From Ceratotherium simum simum (lineage: Eukaryota; Chordata; Mammalia; Perissodactyla; Rhinocerotidae): a DNA stretch of 64,000 bases. A model generated the notes under the pieces. That model ran no database searches and was not told where the DNA came from. It saw only the letters and a program-made list of their open reading frames with translations. Numbering within the stretch: position 1 is the stretch's first letter; every line of letters begins with the position of its first letter. The stretch lies in NCBI RefSeq assembly GCF_000283155.1, contig NW_004454198.1:319046-383045 (forward strand), written 5' to 3'. The translations under genes and the position numbers were made by a program. Shown here piece by piece: positions 29,201 to 37,248 of the stretch.

Positions 29201-32200
29201 TCATAAAATGTACTTACACACACCTAGATGGTATAGCCTACTACACACTTAGGCTGTATGTTACTAATCTTATGGGACCACCGTCGTCTATGTGGTCTGT
29301 CATTAACCAAAACGTTGGCATATGGCGCATGACTGTACGTAAGATAACTATTGCTAGAAAGAGAGGCCATCGGCTAAGAACTCTGTGGCTTCTTGCCCGC
29401 TAGACCTTCAAACTTTCCAGCATCTCTGTCCATCCTTTCCTCCTTTCCCCCATCTCAGCGGAGGGGCTCCTCCTGTCTAGGCTGGTCCCTCTATCCCCTC
29501 CCTCCCTCTCCCGCAATCTCAATGTCCCATCTCTACTGGCTCCTTCTCCTGCTCCTAAAAATATTATCAAGTCTTTCCCATCATTAAAAAGCCTGCACCC
29601 TCCACCCACCAGCAGCCAGTCTCTGTTCCTTTGGAGCAAACTTCTTATAAGAAGCAGGGTGTGTCTGCACTCTCTGCTCCCTGCCCTCCGGGTCAATTAC
29701 CCCCTGCAACCTCAAACACACCAGCAAAAGCACCGACGACCTGCCAGCTGCCAGCGCCACCACCACCCTCAGTCTTCTCTCCTCTGATCTCCCTCCTGTC
29801 TGATTCTGGGGCTTGCCCTCCCCATGGAATTCTCTCTTAGCCTGGGCCCTGGTGACACCTCTCTCCCAGTTCTTCTCAATGACAATTCGTCTCCTTTGCT
29901 GAGTCTTTCTCTATCTGCCTTTTAAATGTTGATGAAAGGGCCAGAGTCTCACCCCTGCCCTCTTACTGTCTCACACTGTATACTCTTTACCCGAGTGGCC
30001 TCAACCTCTCGGCATGGGTTTGAACCCCTTTCTGGATGCTCCAAGTCTGTATCTCTGGACACACAAGCCTTCCACCTTCTGTTCATCTCCACTTGCCAGT
30101 CACACGGGCCCTTGAATTCAACAGACCCTAAGCTCCTCCTTATTTCCCCTCTTGAATGATGACCCCAGTGCCCACCAGTGTCCCAGCTGGACACCTGGGC
30201 ATTATCCTAGGCGCCTCCCCAGACTCCTGCCCAAACTGGGGCAGTCACCAAATCACATTAATTCTATTTCTGCAATATTTCTTGGATTTCTCTTCCCTAT
30301 TCCACAGGCCTAGGTCAAGCCTTGTTTCTGAGCCTCAGGATCTGGCCCTTACCTTCAAATCAGTCCTCTGCTCTGGCCTCACCCTCCAGGCCACTTTCTA
30401 CTTGGGAGCCAGGATGATCTTTCTAAACTGCAAGTCTGGTCGTGTTATTTCTTACTTAAAATCTTTCAATGGCTCCCCATGGCCTTTGGGGTCGAGCTAA
30501 GCAGCTGTGTGTGGACAATCAGGTTCTTTATCAGCTCCCATGAGCTGGCCTCACTTCTGCGGTTCCTTACCCCACACTTGCATTGTGTCTACCCAAGGCC
30601 ACTCAGAGCCCCCTGAATCCACCATGCCGTTTACCTTCCCATGGCTCTGCTCATGCAGTTCTACTGTGTGGGACGCCCTTCCTCTCCCTTTTCCTTCTGG
30701 AAAACTCCTGTTCTTTTTTTTGGAATTCAGCATGGGCATCACCTCTTCCAGGAAACCCCTGGCCGCTCCCTCCTGTGAACTCCCAGAGGGCAAGGACTAA
30801 GTCTTAATCGTCTCTGAACTGCCAGCTCCCCACACAGTGCCTGGCACCCCGGAGGGCTCACAATGTGTTTGCTGAGCCGATGGATGACTGCCCCATTTTG
30901 AAGGTACGGAAATAGAGGCAGAGGAAGGATCCTGTCTGTCTGCAGAAGTGGTTCATCTGAGGTTATCTGGGAAAGGTGAAAATGAAGAGAGCCAGCTGTG
31001 GTATTATCCAGGGCAGGCACTCAATTCTCTGGCTTCCACTACTTCCCTCCATCACATAAACAACCCTGTCCCTTTGCTTCGTAAATAAATGCTGAACCAG
31101 GACCAAAACGCTAGCAATCTGTCAGCTGTGGAGAAGAATGGCTGCTGCCCTGTGCTTCCTCAGTCTTCGGGGCAGAGATTGGCAAGCATTTTCTGTAAAC
31201 GGCCCAATGTAAATATTTTAGGCTTTGCCAGCCACACAGTCTCCATCACAACTACTGAACTCTGCTGTTGCAATGTAAAGGCAGCCACAGACAATACGTA
31301 AATGAATGGAATGGCTGTGTGCCAATAAAACTTTATTTACAACATCTGGCAGTGGACTGGTTTTGGCCCTTGGACCATAGTTTGCCAACCTCTTGTTCAG
31401 AACATGATGATCAGGCTGCCTCGTACAGCTGTGCCAGTTATTCACTACACAAAGGAGCTTGGCCGCAGTTGAGGGAGGCTGTATCCACCCAGAGAAAGGG
31501 GTATCCTGCAAACAAAGGTGTCACAGGAACTAGTGGCAGCCCCAAAGAAGCTGCCATCTCTCACTCTGAAGACTTCAGGAGGGTCCCTTCCCAGTTTTCT
31601 AGGTGAGTGGGGGTAGGAGACCGGGAGAGGGGGGAGAGGATGAGGAAGAGAGGTGGGTGCCACATACCAGGGGTTCCTTGTTCTTCACCAGGCGGACAAT
31701 CTTCACCGATTCTTCCTCAAAATCCTCGTCAATATGATCAGGCAGAGGGGGGAGGACAGGGTCAAAATTCTTCTGGGCAACCGTGTCGTGGACCATGAGC
31801 ATGGCCTGTCAGGAAAGCAAGAGAAAAGAAGGGCTGACTCCAAGCTCACAGGGGTCAGGGTTTGGGGGTCTCAGATCTCATGCCAGAGAGACAACCACCC
31901 CAGACACTGGCGCCAAGGAGGCCTCCCTCAGAAGTCTCCTTTCCTCAGGCTCAGGGCCGAGCGCTCCCTCCTGCCCCCATCCCAGGAGACACGAGACGCG
32001 TGGGTGGGCAGGGACTGCGGCATGACTACCCTGAGGTGGGGGGTGGACAGCAGCTGGAGCAGCTCCCTCTCGTCACCATGCACGGAGGCGGCCTGCAGCT
32101 CCTCCATCACCTGGAGGGGAAGGAGACAGAGAGCTGCAGACAGTCGGCTGCCAGAGCTTCAAGCTGCTGGGAGTCTCAGGGCCCTCCCAGCACCTGCTAC

Positions 32201-34023
32201 AGCACCCAGGGGTGCATCGGACCCTCAGCCGCCCAGCACTCACGCCCCCAGGGAAATCATGCCAGGGGTCAGAAGAGCATGAGCAGCTCTACGGGGTGAT
32301 CCTAATGGCAGCTGACTTATTAAGCACTTACTGGACACTTTGCTTTATATGGACCTTCTCACTTAACTGTCACGATGACTAAATGTAGAGGGTACTTATT
32401 ATTTTGCCATTTCACAGATGAGAATTAAATGAGAGAGATTAAATATCTTGCCCAAGGTCGCAAAGCTTCTAAGTGGCACAGCCAGGATTTGATCCTGGGC
32501 TTATCTGCCTCTCTTGTCTGTGCCCTCATCACTACCCTAGTTTACGGATGAGGAAATTGGGGCTCAGAGAGGTTGAGTGACCTGTTTAAGGTCACAGAGC
32601 TAGTAGTAGTGGCCGTGCTGAGCCTGGGAGCCTGGCAACCCAGCATGCCCCTAATCATACTCCATCGTGGGACAGGCGCGGAGATCTGCCCCGCAGCCAG
32701 CAGCATCCTCGCCAGGCCATCTCCCGGGTTAGGTAAGTTTACTCAGGAGCTGGCCTTAGTAATCAACCAGGACAGCTTTTCCCAAACCAGGCAACACAGA
32801 GGAGAGGTCCACAAGACACTAGGAAGCATTCCCTAAAAAAACGAGAAGGCTGAGCCAGTAAGTAGGGATGCACTGCAAGTCCCTGGACCCCAGGACTTCA
32901 CATTGGGCCCCCCAAAGCACAGATGCAAGGTGCTCATTTGACCTATTCATATCCACAGTCCTCAATAGTCTGGGCACTGCTGATCTGCTCCAAATGCTCT
33001 CATTTCACAGCTGGGGAAACAGACTTTCTCGGGAACACACAGTGAGAGTCATCAGGTCATCAGGTCCTCTGGCCCAGCCCAAGGCTCAAGAGCTCCTCCC
33101 CGCCTGTTAGGAGGCCCGGGGGGGAGCAGGAGGAGAAGGGAAGGAGATGCCTCTTCACTTTTGGGCCCCTGAGTCCCGACGTCCCTAGGCTAAGTAATGG
33201 TGACAAGGCAAGATGAAGGAGGCCTACGGGGTGGGGAGCAGGGCTGACACCGTAAGGAAAAACCTGGGGCTTACATCCTCGGCGAGGGCCACAGCGCTGT
33301 GCAGAACAGGGGTTGGATTCTGTCTCTCGTAATAGCGAAGCTTCTCGTGAATCTGCAAAGAGAGCCAATTTCAGGCTGGGACCTCCCACGCCAGCTGCCC
33401 AGGTTTACCCAGGACACCACACAGCCCACCAACGGCTGTGGGGATGCCTAGGGCCGTAGACTGGGTCACTAATGGGTCAGCATAAGAGAAAGCCCTGCAT
33501 AGTGGGCTAGTGAAAACCTTCCTGGGGCAGGGGGATGGCTAGCATGACCTCCATGAGCCAAAGTCAGCTAGGAAGACCTCTAGAAATCTTCACCAGGTGG
33601 GATGAAATGGGGTTTTACCTTCATTAGGTAACTGAGACTTTTTTCACTGAAAACATCCCTTAGGAAGCCCATCTCTTCCTTGTGGTTGGAGTCAGGTCTG
33701 AGCTGAGAGGTCAGCAGTGCCAGGGTCTCATGCAGACCTGAAGACAGTGCAACAAAACAACGTAGAGCAAACGCAATGGGTACTTCCTGCCCCGTGGGAC
33801 CCCAAGTGGACCCCCAAAACAACACTTCAGCCCTGCCGTGGGGACAGTCTCTCCCTTGGCTCTCATTCCTGGGGCTTGGTGGCAGGGCAGCTCCTGCGAG
33901 CCGACACTGGCAGCAGCCTGCTTTCTCTCCAGTCCGGGGCTGCTGGGCAGGCTCTCGTGCTCAGGGCTGCAGCAGGCCCGGCCTGGGCAGGCGCTCACCG
34001 GAGTCCTCGGACAGCACCGGCAT
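5314..34023 (-). CDS. MPP3: MPP3, MAGUK p55 scaffold protein (18 coding exons, 585 aa)
   Basis: Membrane-associated guanylate kinase scaffold. The family links adhesion molecules and LIN7/MPP5 complexes to the cortex at junctions and synapses. Seen: 18 coding exons joining in frame to 1758 bp (585 codons plus stop), at 33999-34023, 33619-33737, 33275-33352, 32030-32110, 31668-31805, 28158-28239, 26884-26969, 25388-25462, 22384-22580, 20520-20584, 19133-19153, 18532-18573, 17248-17412, 17063-17143, 13459-13552, 13145-13253, 11348-11470 and 5314-5490. All have AG acceptors and GT donors. Domains by residue: L27 pair about 6-118, PDZ about 137-212, SH3 about 229-294, basic/acidic hinge 295-385, guanylate kinase-like about 386-570. 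The GK P-loop reads GSLGAR instead of GxxGxGK, so nucleotide kinase activity is not expected. Length and nearly every residue agree with the human protein as I recall it. There is no frameshift or stop, so this is an intact gene. The start was chosen by homology (MPVLSEDSG); the 45 nt upstream in the same exon are open. Confidence 0.97.
7400..7560 (+). repeat. MER5-like hAT fragment
   Basis: taaaaatgcagatgcctgagc then aatctcctaggtcagaatct resembles the MER5 MITE family. Confidence 0.5.
7894..8200 (-). mobile_element. ERE SINE with 14-bp target duplication
   Basis: Full-length reverse-oriented element ending ccacggggccggcc and flanked by exact ctcccttatgtctt copies at 7880-7893 and 8201-8214. 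The tail side carries a (TG)n microsatellite at about 7895-7916. In an MPP3 intron. Confidence 0.93.
8270..10110 (+). mobile_element. 5'-truncated L1, 3' end of ORF2 and 3' UTR
   Basis: Typical L1 ORF2 3' text (trace of ggacccagaatagcc, tcaaaatggatgaaagacc) through 'aatgggatattattcagcc' to an AATAAAG-containing end. Interrupted by the ERE at 8838-9096. Stops and shifts; not coding. Confidence 0.88.
8838..9096 (+). mobile_element. ERE SINE inserted in an L1
   Basis: Starts gggccagcgggtggcac, carries tRNA-like B-box ggttcagatcccgg and an A-rich tail. Sits inside the L1 fragment at 8270-10110, so it is the younger insertion. Confidence 0.9.
10135..10445 (-). mobile_element. Old LINE fragment, antisense
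   Basis: Sequence such as aatattccattccatcctgtg and acatttaggttgtttctcat is typical of inverted L1 3' sequence. Abuts the sense L1 ending at 10110. Confidence 0.55.
11348..11470 (-). CDS. MPP3: MPP3 coding exon 17, GK domain
   Basis: 41 codons, residues 487-527 ([20 protein letters not shown]...), phase 0-0. Acceptor ctttcgcag, donor GTAAGT. Ends with Leu-Leu where I recall Pro-Phe in human. Confidence 0.95.
11748..11998 (+). mobile_element. ERE SINE with 9-bp target duplication
   Basis: Starts ggggccggccccgtggcg; ctctaatta flanks both ends (11739-11747 and 11999-12007). In the MPP3 intron about 280 bp from coding exon 17. Confidence 0.93.
11999..13144 (-). other. MPP3 intron, non-repetitive part
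   Basis: After the ERE at 11748-11998 no repeat family is recognisable. A 100-codon minus-strand ORF at 12690-12992 lacks support. Confidence 0.5.
13145..13253 (-). CDS. MPP3: MPP3 coding exon 16, GK domain
   Basis: Residues 451-486 ([20 protein letters not shown]...VDVEPD). Conserved E-x-x-x-Y-G-T-S block and the CLVDVEP strand. Acceptor gttttag, donor GTAAGT. Confidence 0.96.
13459..13552 (-). CDS. MPP3: MPP3 coding exon 15, GK domain
   Basis: Residues 420-449 ([20 protein letters not shown]...) with split codons at both ends. Matches the GMP-binding-like TTRxxxxxExxGxxYxFV block of MAGUK GK domains. Donor GTATGT, acceptor cttttaaaag. Confidence 0.96.
13690..13925 (-). repeat. MIR SINE
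   Basis: gtgtcaggcac, ggtgaggaaactgagaggcc and agaggttaagcactg in inverse MIR order. Confidence 0.8.
13933..14182 (-). mobile_element. ERE SINE, reverse orientation
   Basis: Poly-T start, gtgaggaagatcagccc, and end ccaccaggccggcc. Flanking duplication imperfect (gctgcggc / gctgcag). Confidence 0.9.
14557..15409 (+). mobile_element. Young 5'-truncated L1 with 15-bp target duplication
   Basis: L1 ORF2 end and 3' UTR with poly-A, flanked by exact aaaagaaaagatggg at 14542-14556 and 15410-15424. In the MPP3 intron between coding exons 14 and 15. Confidence 0.93.
15560..15830 (-). repeat. L2-like LINE remnant
   Basis: Complement of L2 3' text: tagagaactcttcctttc, ctgcctggaaaactcctac, tctggaagccttccctgac. 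Confidence 0.6.
16335..16520 (+). repeat. MIR SINE
   Basis: gcccaggtttgaatcttggc, gggcaagttactcaacctct, gagcctcagtgtcttcctc. Confidence 0.85.
17063..17143 (-). CDS. MPP3: MPP3 coding exon 14, degenerate P-loop of the GK domain
   Basis: Residues 393-418 ([20 protein letters not shown]...) plus one base of His419. The P-loop position reads [11 protein letters not shown] and lacks the Lys of an active guanylate kinase, as in other MPP proteins. Acceptor gtttcccag, donor GTAAGA. Confidence 0.95.
17248..17412 (-). CDS. MPP3: MPP3 coding exon 13, hinge to GK domain
   Basis: Residues 338-391 ([16 protein letters not shown]...RPRLVVLI) plus one base of Gly392. Contains the basic RRSFRLG stretch, the conserved YEEV and the first GK strand. 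Acceptor cccccaaag, donor GTAGGT. Confidence 0.96.
17590..17710 (+). repeat. MIR fragment
   Basis: ctcgggcaagtcatcacctc, gcctcaattcccttatctg. Lies about 180 bp from MPP3 coding exon 13. Confidence 0.65.
17720..18115 (+). repeat. Unnamed ancient interspersed repeat
   Basis: Ends in acttttcagtaaggttgaaat and ttcaaaatgaaaagttaaaa, a tail I know from old mammalian repeats but cannot name with certainty. Confidence 0.45.
18532..18573 (-). CDS. MPP3: MPP3 coding exon 12, hinge (42 nt)
   Basis: Completes Glu323, then encodes [13 protein letters not shown] and one base of Ala337. With the microexon it forms a Cys-rich hinge patch (PCDKETCDCEG). Acceptor ggttcccag, donor GTGAGT. Confidence 0.93.
19133..19153 (-). 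CDS. MPP3: MPP3 coding exon 11, 21-nt microexon
   Basis: Only 21 nt: completes Tyr316, encodes DQPCDK and gives one base of Glu323. Supported by exact phase match to both neighbouring exons and by the same residues in the human protein as I recall it. Acceptor gtgcaaaccgcag, donor GTAGGC. Too short for ORF detection. Confidence 0.92.
19907..20095. repeat. Fold-back MITE with long inverted repeat
   Basis: gttaaatttgaatttcagat at 19943 on is mirrored by its complement atctgaaattcaaatttaac at about 20038-20057. The outer parts (ttgccagataaaat / atttgccaaatttggc) also pair. Nearly the whole 190 bp could form one hairpin. Confidence 0.75.
20221..20263 (+). repeat. (CA)n microsatellite
   Basis: Run of CA with one interruption (cacgtacac) in an MPP3 intron. 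Confidence 0.95.
20520..20584 (-). CDS. MPP3: MPP3 coding exon 10, hinge after SH3
   Basis: Residues 295-315 ([19 protein letters not shown]...) plus one base of Tyr316. Basic and Ser-rich hinge segment. Acceptor tccctgcag, donor GTGAGT. Confidence 0.93.
21213..21400 (+). repeat. MER5-like hAT MITE
   Basis: caattctcaaacttcagcac, agtttctgattcagcaggcc, gcatttctaacaagttccca and gatgctgatg in MER5 order. Confidence 0.75.
22384..22580 (-). CDS. MPP3: MPP3 coding exon 9, SH3 domain
   Basis: Residues 229-293 ([20 protein letters not shown]...KQFQE) plus two bases of Arg294. Holds nearly the whole MAGUK SH3 fold: the ALFHYNP strand and the DDPTWWQAK tryptophan pair. Acceptor cctctgcag, donor GTGGGT. 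Confidence 0.97.
22585..25385 (-). other. MPP3 intron between the SH3 and PDZ-end exons
   Basis: L2-like complement text at about 23970-24200 and 24660-25080 (for example ctctctgcctgaacgtccct); a (CAA)n run at 24162-24178. Nothing recognised at 22620-23900. Confidence 0.55.
25388..25462 (-). CDS. MPP3: MPP3 coding exon 8, PDZ end to SH3 linker
   Basis: 25 codons, residues 204-228 ([15 protein letters not shown]...LEESK), phase 0-0. Last PDZ strand (SITLKIIPA) and an acidic linker. Acceptor cccttcag, donor GTATGG. Confidence 0.95.
26390..26570 (-). repeat. MIR SINE
   Basis: actttacaggcaaggaaatt, gatgacttgtccaaagctgc, gtgggattcgaacccaggac. Its open frames account for part of a 228-codon ORF overlapping the PDZ exon. 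Confidence 0.75.
26884..26969 (-). CDS. MPP3: MPP3 coding exon 7, PDZ domain
   Basis: Residues 176-203 ([20 protein letters not shown]...ISQIL), the typical GDxLxxVNG PDZ core and second helix. Acceptor tcttctag. The only donor that keeps the conserved protein is GTCCGT, which is weaker than the other donors of this gene. Confidence 0.94.
27110..27315 (-). repeat. MIR SINE
   Basis: cttgcccaaggccacagtgc and ggagccagggttcagacaca, inverse MIR order. Confidence 0.75.
27510..27675 (-). repeat. MER5-like hAT MITE
   Basis: ggcccagcagcatcaacatc, gctgaatcagaatctcagaa, tgtttgagaagtgctgctct. Confidence 0.75.
28158..28239 (-). CDS. MPP3: MPP3 coding exon 6, PDZ domain
   Basis: Residues 148-174 ([21 protein letters not shown]...) plus one base of Gly175. 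The PLGATI carboxylate-binding loop, spanning this exon and the previous one, is the peptide-binding loop of the PDZ domain. Donor GTGAGT, acceptor atgcag. Confidence 0.96.
28440..28530 (-). repeat. MIR fragment
   Basis: ggggctcagagaaggtaagc then aaggtcacccgctggtaagg. Confidence 0.55.
28850..29060 (+). repeat. MIR SINE
   Basis: ctctggaggcagatggccct, gggtttgaatccacgctgcc, and gcacttagcacacggtgagc at the end. Confidence 0.8.
29126..29335. mobile_element. TA-flanked Tigger-like MITE, both ends intact
   Basis: Begins CAGTCATGTGTC and ends GGCGCATGACTG, inverted termini, with TA on both sides (29124-29125, 29336-29337). The TA duplication indicates Tc1/mariner-type integration. Confidence 0.8.
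29950..30890 (-). repeat. L2 LINE 3' region, antisense
   Basis: gatgatctttctaaactgc, aatctttcaatggctcccc, gagggcaaggactaagtc and cacagtgcctggcacccc follow L2 3' sequence in reverse. Confidence 0.75.
31170..31410 (+). repeat. hAT-like MITE
   Basis: gcagagattggcaagcattt, ttttaggctttgccagccac, aataaaactttatttacaac, ggaccatagtttgccaacct. A known mammalian DNA-transposon remnant; exact family name not certain. Confidence 0.65.
31668..31805 (-). CDS. MPP3: MPP3 coding exon 5, L27 to PDZ
   Basis: 46 codons, residues 102-147 ([16 protein letters not shown]...KNKEPL), phase 0-0. Covers the end of the second L27 domain, an acidic linker ([10 protein letters not shown]) and the first PDZ strand (VKIVRLVKN). 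Acceptor cctgacag, donor GTATGT. Met103 replaces Val in the human protein as I recall it. Confidence 0.95.
32030..32110 (-). CDS. MPP3: MPP3 coding exon 4, second L27 domain
   Basis: 27 codons, residues 75-101 ([18 protein letters not shown]...HLR), phase 0-0. Acceptor cccctccag, donor GTAGTC. Confidence 0.95.
32300..32620 (-). repeat. Two adjacent MIR fragments
   Basis: First at 32310-32520 (cttgcccaaggtcgcaaagc, gccaggatttgatcctggg), second at 32538-32620 (cggatgaggaaattggggct). Confidence 0.75.
33275..33352 (-). CDS. MPP3: MPP3 coding exon 3, L27 region
   Basis: 26 codons, residues 49-74 ([10 protein letters not shown]...VALAED), phase 0 on both sides. Acceptor ctttgcag, donor GTAAGC. 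Links the two L27 domains. Confidence 0.95.
33619..33737 (-). CDS. MPP3: MPP3 coding exon 2, first L27 domain
   Basis: Encodes residues 10-48 ([12 protein letters not shown]...SYLMK). Acceptor gtcttcag, donor GTAAAA, entering in phase 1 and leaving in phase 0. The amphipathic helices of the N-terminal L27 domain lie here. In the family this domain pairs with L27 domains of partner scaffolds. Confidence 0.95.
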
Positions 34024-34068
34024 GTCTGTGCTGGTCAGATCCCAGATCCCGAGCTCTGCCTGCGGATC
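33999..34068 (-). CDS. MPP3: MPP3 first coding exon (5' UTR plus codons 1-8)
   Basis: Coding part 33999-34023 encodes MPVLSEDS plus one base of Gly9; donor GTGAGC. The exon probably begins at 34068 after a ctttctctcag acceptor, giving 45 nt of 5' UTR. Those 45 nt contain no in-frame stop, so the ATG is assigned by homology rather than by an upstream stop. Confidence 0.9.
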
Positions 34069-34214
34069 CTGAGAGAAAGGGGGTGGGGCGACGAAGCTCC
34101 ATCAAGCATGTTCATTTAACAAACAGTGATTACACATGCGCTGTGTCCGTCTGTGACCAATCTGGGGACAGAGGCAATGGGAACAAATAATTCTCTGCTC
34201 ACTTTTTTCAGAGA

Positions 34215-34385
34215 GGAAGGAAAGAAAACTAAGATTTGCTGAATGCTCCCAATGTGCCAAGCATTGTGCTGGGTGATTTCATATGACATTTTTCTTAATC
34301 TGCACAGAGCCCTGAGGAATGGATACTAATATTCCCATTTTACGGATGAAGAAACAGAGACTTGGAGTTCAGTAGCTTTCCAGTC
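34215..34385 (-). repeat. MIR SINE
   Basis: atgtgccaagcattgtgctg then cattttacggatgaagaaac. Just upstream of MPP3 coding exon 1, between it and the CpG island. Confidence 0.7.
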
Positions 34386-34849
34386 AGCATCCCTACTTGG
34401 TGGCCCTTCCAGGCTGGTCTCAGAGGTGCCAAGTGGCCCCTGCCTGACAGTGGGTGCTCTCCTCCACAGCACCCCCCCTCCCCTGTTACCTTCTAAGAGG
34501 CCGCGCGGGAGTCCCTTGCCTGTCACACTTGCACAAGTACCTGGGTGGGCCTACAAGCTCCCTCCTTCCCCACCATCCCCAAGCCCCAACCTGAAGGGAG
34601 CCTCCCCCAGCATAGAGCGTAGGTAGAGAGGTGGAGAGATGAGAGTCGGGTGTCTACTATGCGGGAGGAGGGAGCCCCATCTCAGCAGGCCCCACGTGGA
34701 CCTCAAAAAGTCCTCCTCCGGAGGGGACAAGGAGAGTAATGATTCACTCATTCCGCAAACACGGAGCCAGCCCCACTGCGCCCGAGCACCGGCGCCACCA
34801 AGATGCATAAATACGAATCGTACCGGCTCTCCAGCCACCGCCCCCCCTC

Positions 34850-35560
34850 TACGCCGGACTCACCCTCTGGCTCCTTCGAGCTGCGCCCACTGCTCCCCCC
34901 CAACCCCCACCCAAGCGGCCGAGCACAGACTCCAGCTCACTATCGGAAGGAACCTGTGGGATGAACAAGGAGCGCGGCTGGGCGAAGGGGGAACCTGGAG
35001 GACGCACGGGGGCCGTCTTGGAGGATGCCGAGCGGCGGGAAAGGAGCGAGGCGCTCCCGGGGGAGGGGGGTGCGGGGAGGAAGGCTGGGGGCGGAGGGGC
35101 GGGGACTGAGCCCCCCACCCCTGCTGGGGGCTCGGTGGGCCGCCAGGCTGCCGTGTGCTCGAGGGGCGGTCTCGGCCCATCCTCCCCGCCCCGCCGGGCC
35201 CCTCCCGCCGCGGCTCCCCATCCCTTGTCTGTTCCTCGCGCGGGTTCCTACCTGGGCGCGCCGGGATCTCGGCTCTACGACCCGGAGCCGCGCGGATGCC
35301 CGGGGCCTCGGCCGCCGCTGGCTCCGCCTTCCCGGCCCCTCCCTGCCTCGGCCGCGCCGGGCGGGGGTGGCGGAGCCGGAGGAGGCGAGGCGCGGGAGGA
35401 GGAGGCGGCAGGGGCGCGGGAGGAGGAGAGGGAGGAGCGGAGGGAGCCCTTGGCGTCTGGCACCGCCAGCCCTCTGCCGGCCCAGGCTCCGCTCTCCCGC
35501 ATCGTACCGCCTCCTCAGTGTCCTCCCACTCGAGCCCTGAGGAGCCCCCTGCCTGTGTCC
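34850..35560 (-). promoter_or_regulatory. MPP3: CpG-island promoter and probable non-coding exon 1 of MPP3
   Basis: Dense CpG and GC-rich block just upstream of the first coding exon, with GGA/GGC-rich tracts and no TATA box that I can place. Two good minus-strand donors could end exon 1: CAG|GTAGGA with exon edge at 35252, and AGAGG|GTGAGT with exon edge at 34864. Either could splice to the acceptor at 34068. Which one is used cannot be told from sequence. Confidence 0.75.
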
Positions 35561-35659
35561 CCTCACCCGGGCATACAGCCAGCCTTCTCTTCTGTCCTTA
35601 CCGCCCGCACATACGCCCCCCCCACCCCCCGTGCTGAGGAGTGAACACTTGCTTAAGAT

Positions 35660-36130
35660 ATAATTCGGTTTTGCAAACATTTATTGAGCGCCCTCCAAGT
35701 TCCAGGTACTGTGCCAGGGGCTAGGGGTTCAAAGACAACCAAGACAGAGATCCCGGATTTGAAGGACTCCCAGGCCGGGGCGGAGGACCGGTCAGAGGCG
35801 AGGGCCACTCGCTGTAACAATGCAACATGCTGGGAGAGATTTATCGGCGCGCGGTGCCCCGAGGCGCGGAGAAGGGAGGGAGAAGTCGAGCTGGGGAGAC
35901 TGCAAGGCTCCATTCTGCCCCGTGTAGGGCGCGGGGATGCGGGGGAAAGCGGCTCGTGTGCAGGGGCTTCTCCTGGGGGACCGGCCCTGAAACGGCCGTC
36001 ACGATCACTGACTTTTATCGCGCTGTCTCAGGTACTCCTCAAATCGCTTCGCCTCACATTAGCTCCTGAGAGAGAGACCATTATTATCCCTGCTCTGTAA
36101 TTGAGGAAATCGAGGCTCCGGGGTGGAAGA
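35660..36130 (-). repeat. MIR/L2-type fragments beside the CpG island
   Basis: aacatttattgagcgccctc at 35677 and ttattatccctgctctgtaa at 36080 are old-repeat motifs. The sequence between stays CpG-rich. Confidence 0.4.
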
Positions 36131-36420
36131 ACGGGTATGGAGGAGAGGGCAGGAGCTGCTGGGTGAGTGAGCAGGTGGTTGTGGGGATTAGAGGGTGAGG
36201 AGTGGGCCAGCGAGTCCCCTCCCCTCTCTGCCAGCAGCAAAGAACATGAAGCACATATCGGAGCAGGGGACCCGGAGGTTAAGTCTGGGAGTAAGTCTAG
36301 CGTGTCAAGGAGAGAAAATGGGTCAACAGGCCCCGCAGTCTGCAGTGCATGGGGAGGCTGTCAGTGGAAGAGTAGGTCATGATGACATTTCCCTCCTTCC
36401 TCCAAAATTATCTACACCCG

Positions 36421-36560
36421 AGCTTCTCAAAATGTAATGTGCCTATGAATCACATAGGCACATTAGGTGGGGGTTGTGTAGGGCTGGTGGTACCAGATTC
36501 TGCATTTCTAACAAGCTCTCAGGTGATACGATGCTCCCTATCTTGGGACCTCACTTTGAA
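36421..36560 (+). repeat. MER5-like fragment
   Basis: cttctcaaaatgtaatgtgc and ctgcatttctaacaagctct. Confidence 0.6.
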
Positions 36561-36701
36561 TACAGGAAGACTATATGAGACACATTTTTACCCAGGGTGC
36601 TTAGTGTTAGAGAGGTATCAAGAGTGCCTGATACGGGGTCAGTTGATTTTTGACAAGGACACCAACAAATGGTGCAGAAAAAACTAGATGTTCGTATGTG
36701 T

Positions 36702-36719
36702 GGGGGGGGGGGGGGGGGG
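36702..36719 (+). repeat. Poly-G tract
   Basis: About 18 G in a row after a short TG stretch; a G-quadruplex-capable run and a likely assembly-error hotspot. Confidence 0.9.
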
Positions 36720-36959
36720 ACTCAATCCCTACCTTACACCACATACAAAGTTCAATTTAAGAGGGACCACAGGCCTAAACATAACTAAATTGATACAGCT
36801 TCTAGAAGAAATCATAGGAGAATATCTTTTCAATCTTTTGGTAGGCAAAGATTTCTTAGAAAAGACATAAAAAAGCATAGACCCTAAAGAAAATTGATAA
36901 ACGGACTTCAAATTTTCAAACTTCTGTTCATCAAAAAACACTATCAAGAAAATAAATAG

Positions 36960-37185
36960 GGCCGGCCCCGTGGCTTAGCAGTTAAGTGCCTGCACTCCGC
37001 TACTGGCGGCCTGGGTTTGGATCCCGGGCGTGCACCGACCCACTGCTTCTCCGGCCATGCTGAGGCCGCATCCCACATACAGCAACTAGAAGGATGTGCA
37101 GCTGTGACATACAACTATCTACTGGGGCTTTGGGGGAAAAATAAATAAACAAATAAAAATTAAAAAAAAAAGAAAGAAAAGAAAT
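36960..37185 (+). mobile_element. ERE SINE nested in L1
   Basis: Starts ggccggccccgtggctt and ends in an A-rich tail. Near-identical agaaaataaatag / agaaaagaaatag flank it. Inserted in L1 sequence. Confidence 0.9.
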
Positions 37186-37248
37186 AGGCAAGCCACAGAC
37201 TGAGAGGAAATACTCATAACAGATATATCTGACAAAAGACTTGTATCC

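Noticed and set aside
34940..35680. Overlapping 160-246-codon ORFs on both strands in the CpG island
   Set aside because: Low-complexity Arg/Pro/Gly/Ala translation expected from GC-rich sequence poor in stops.
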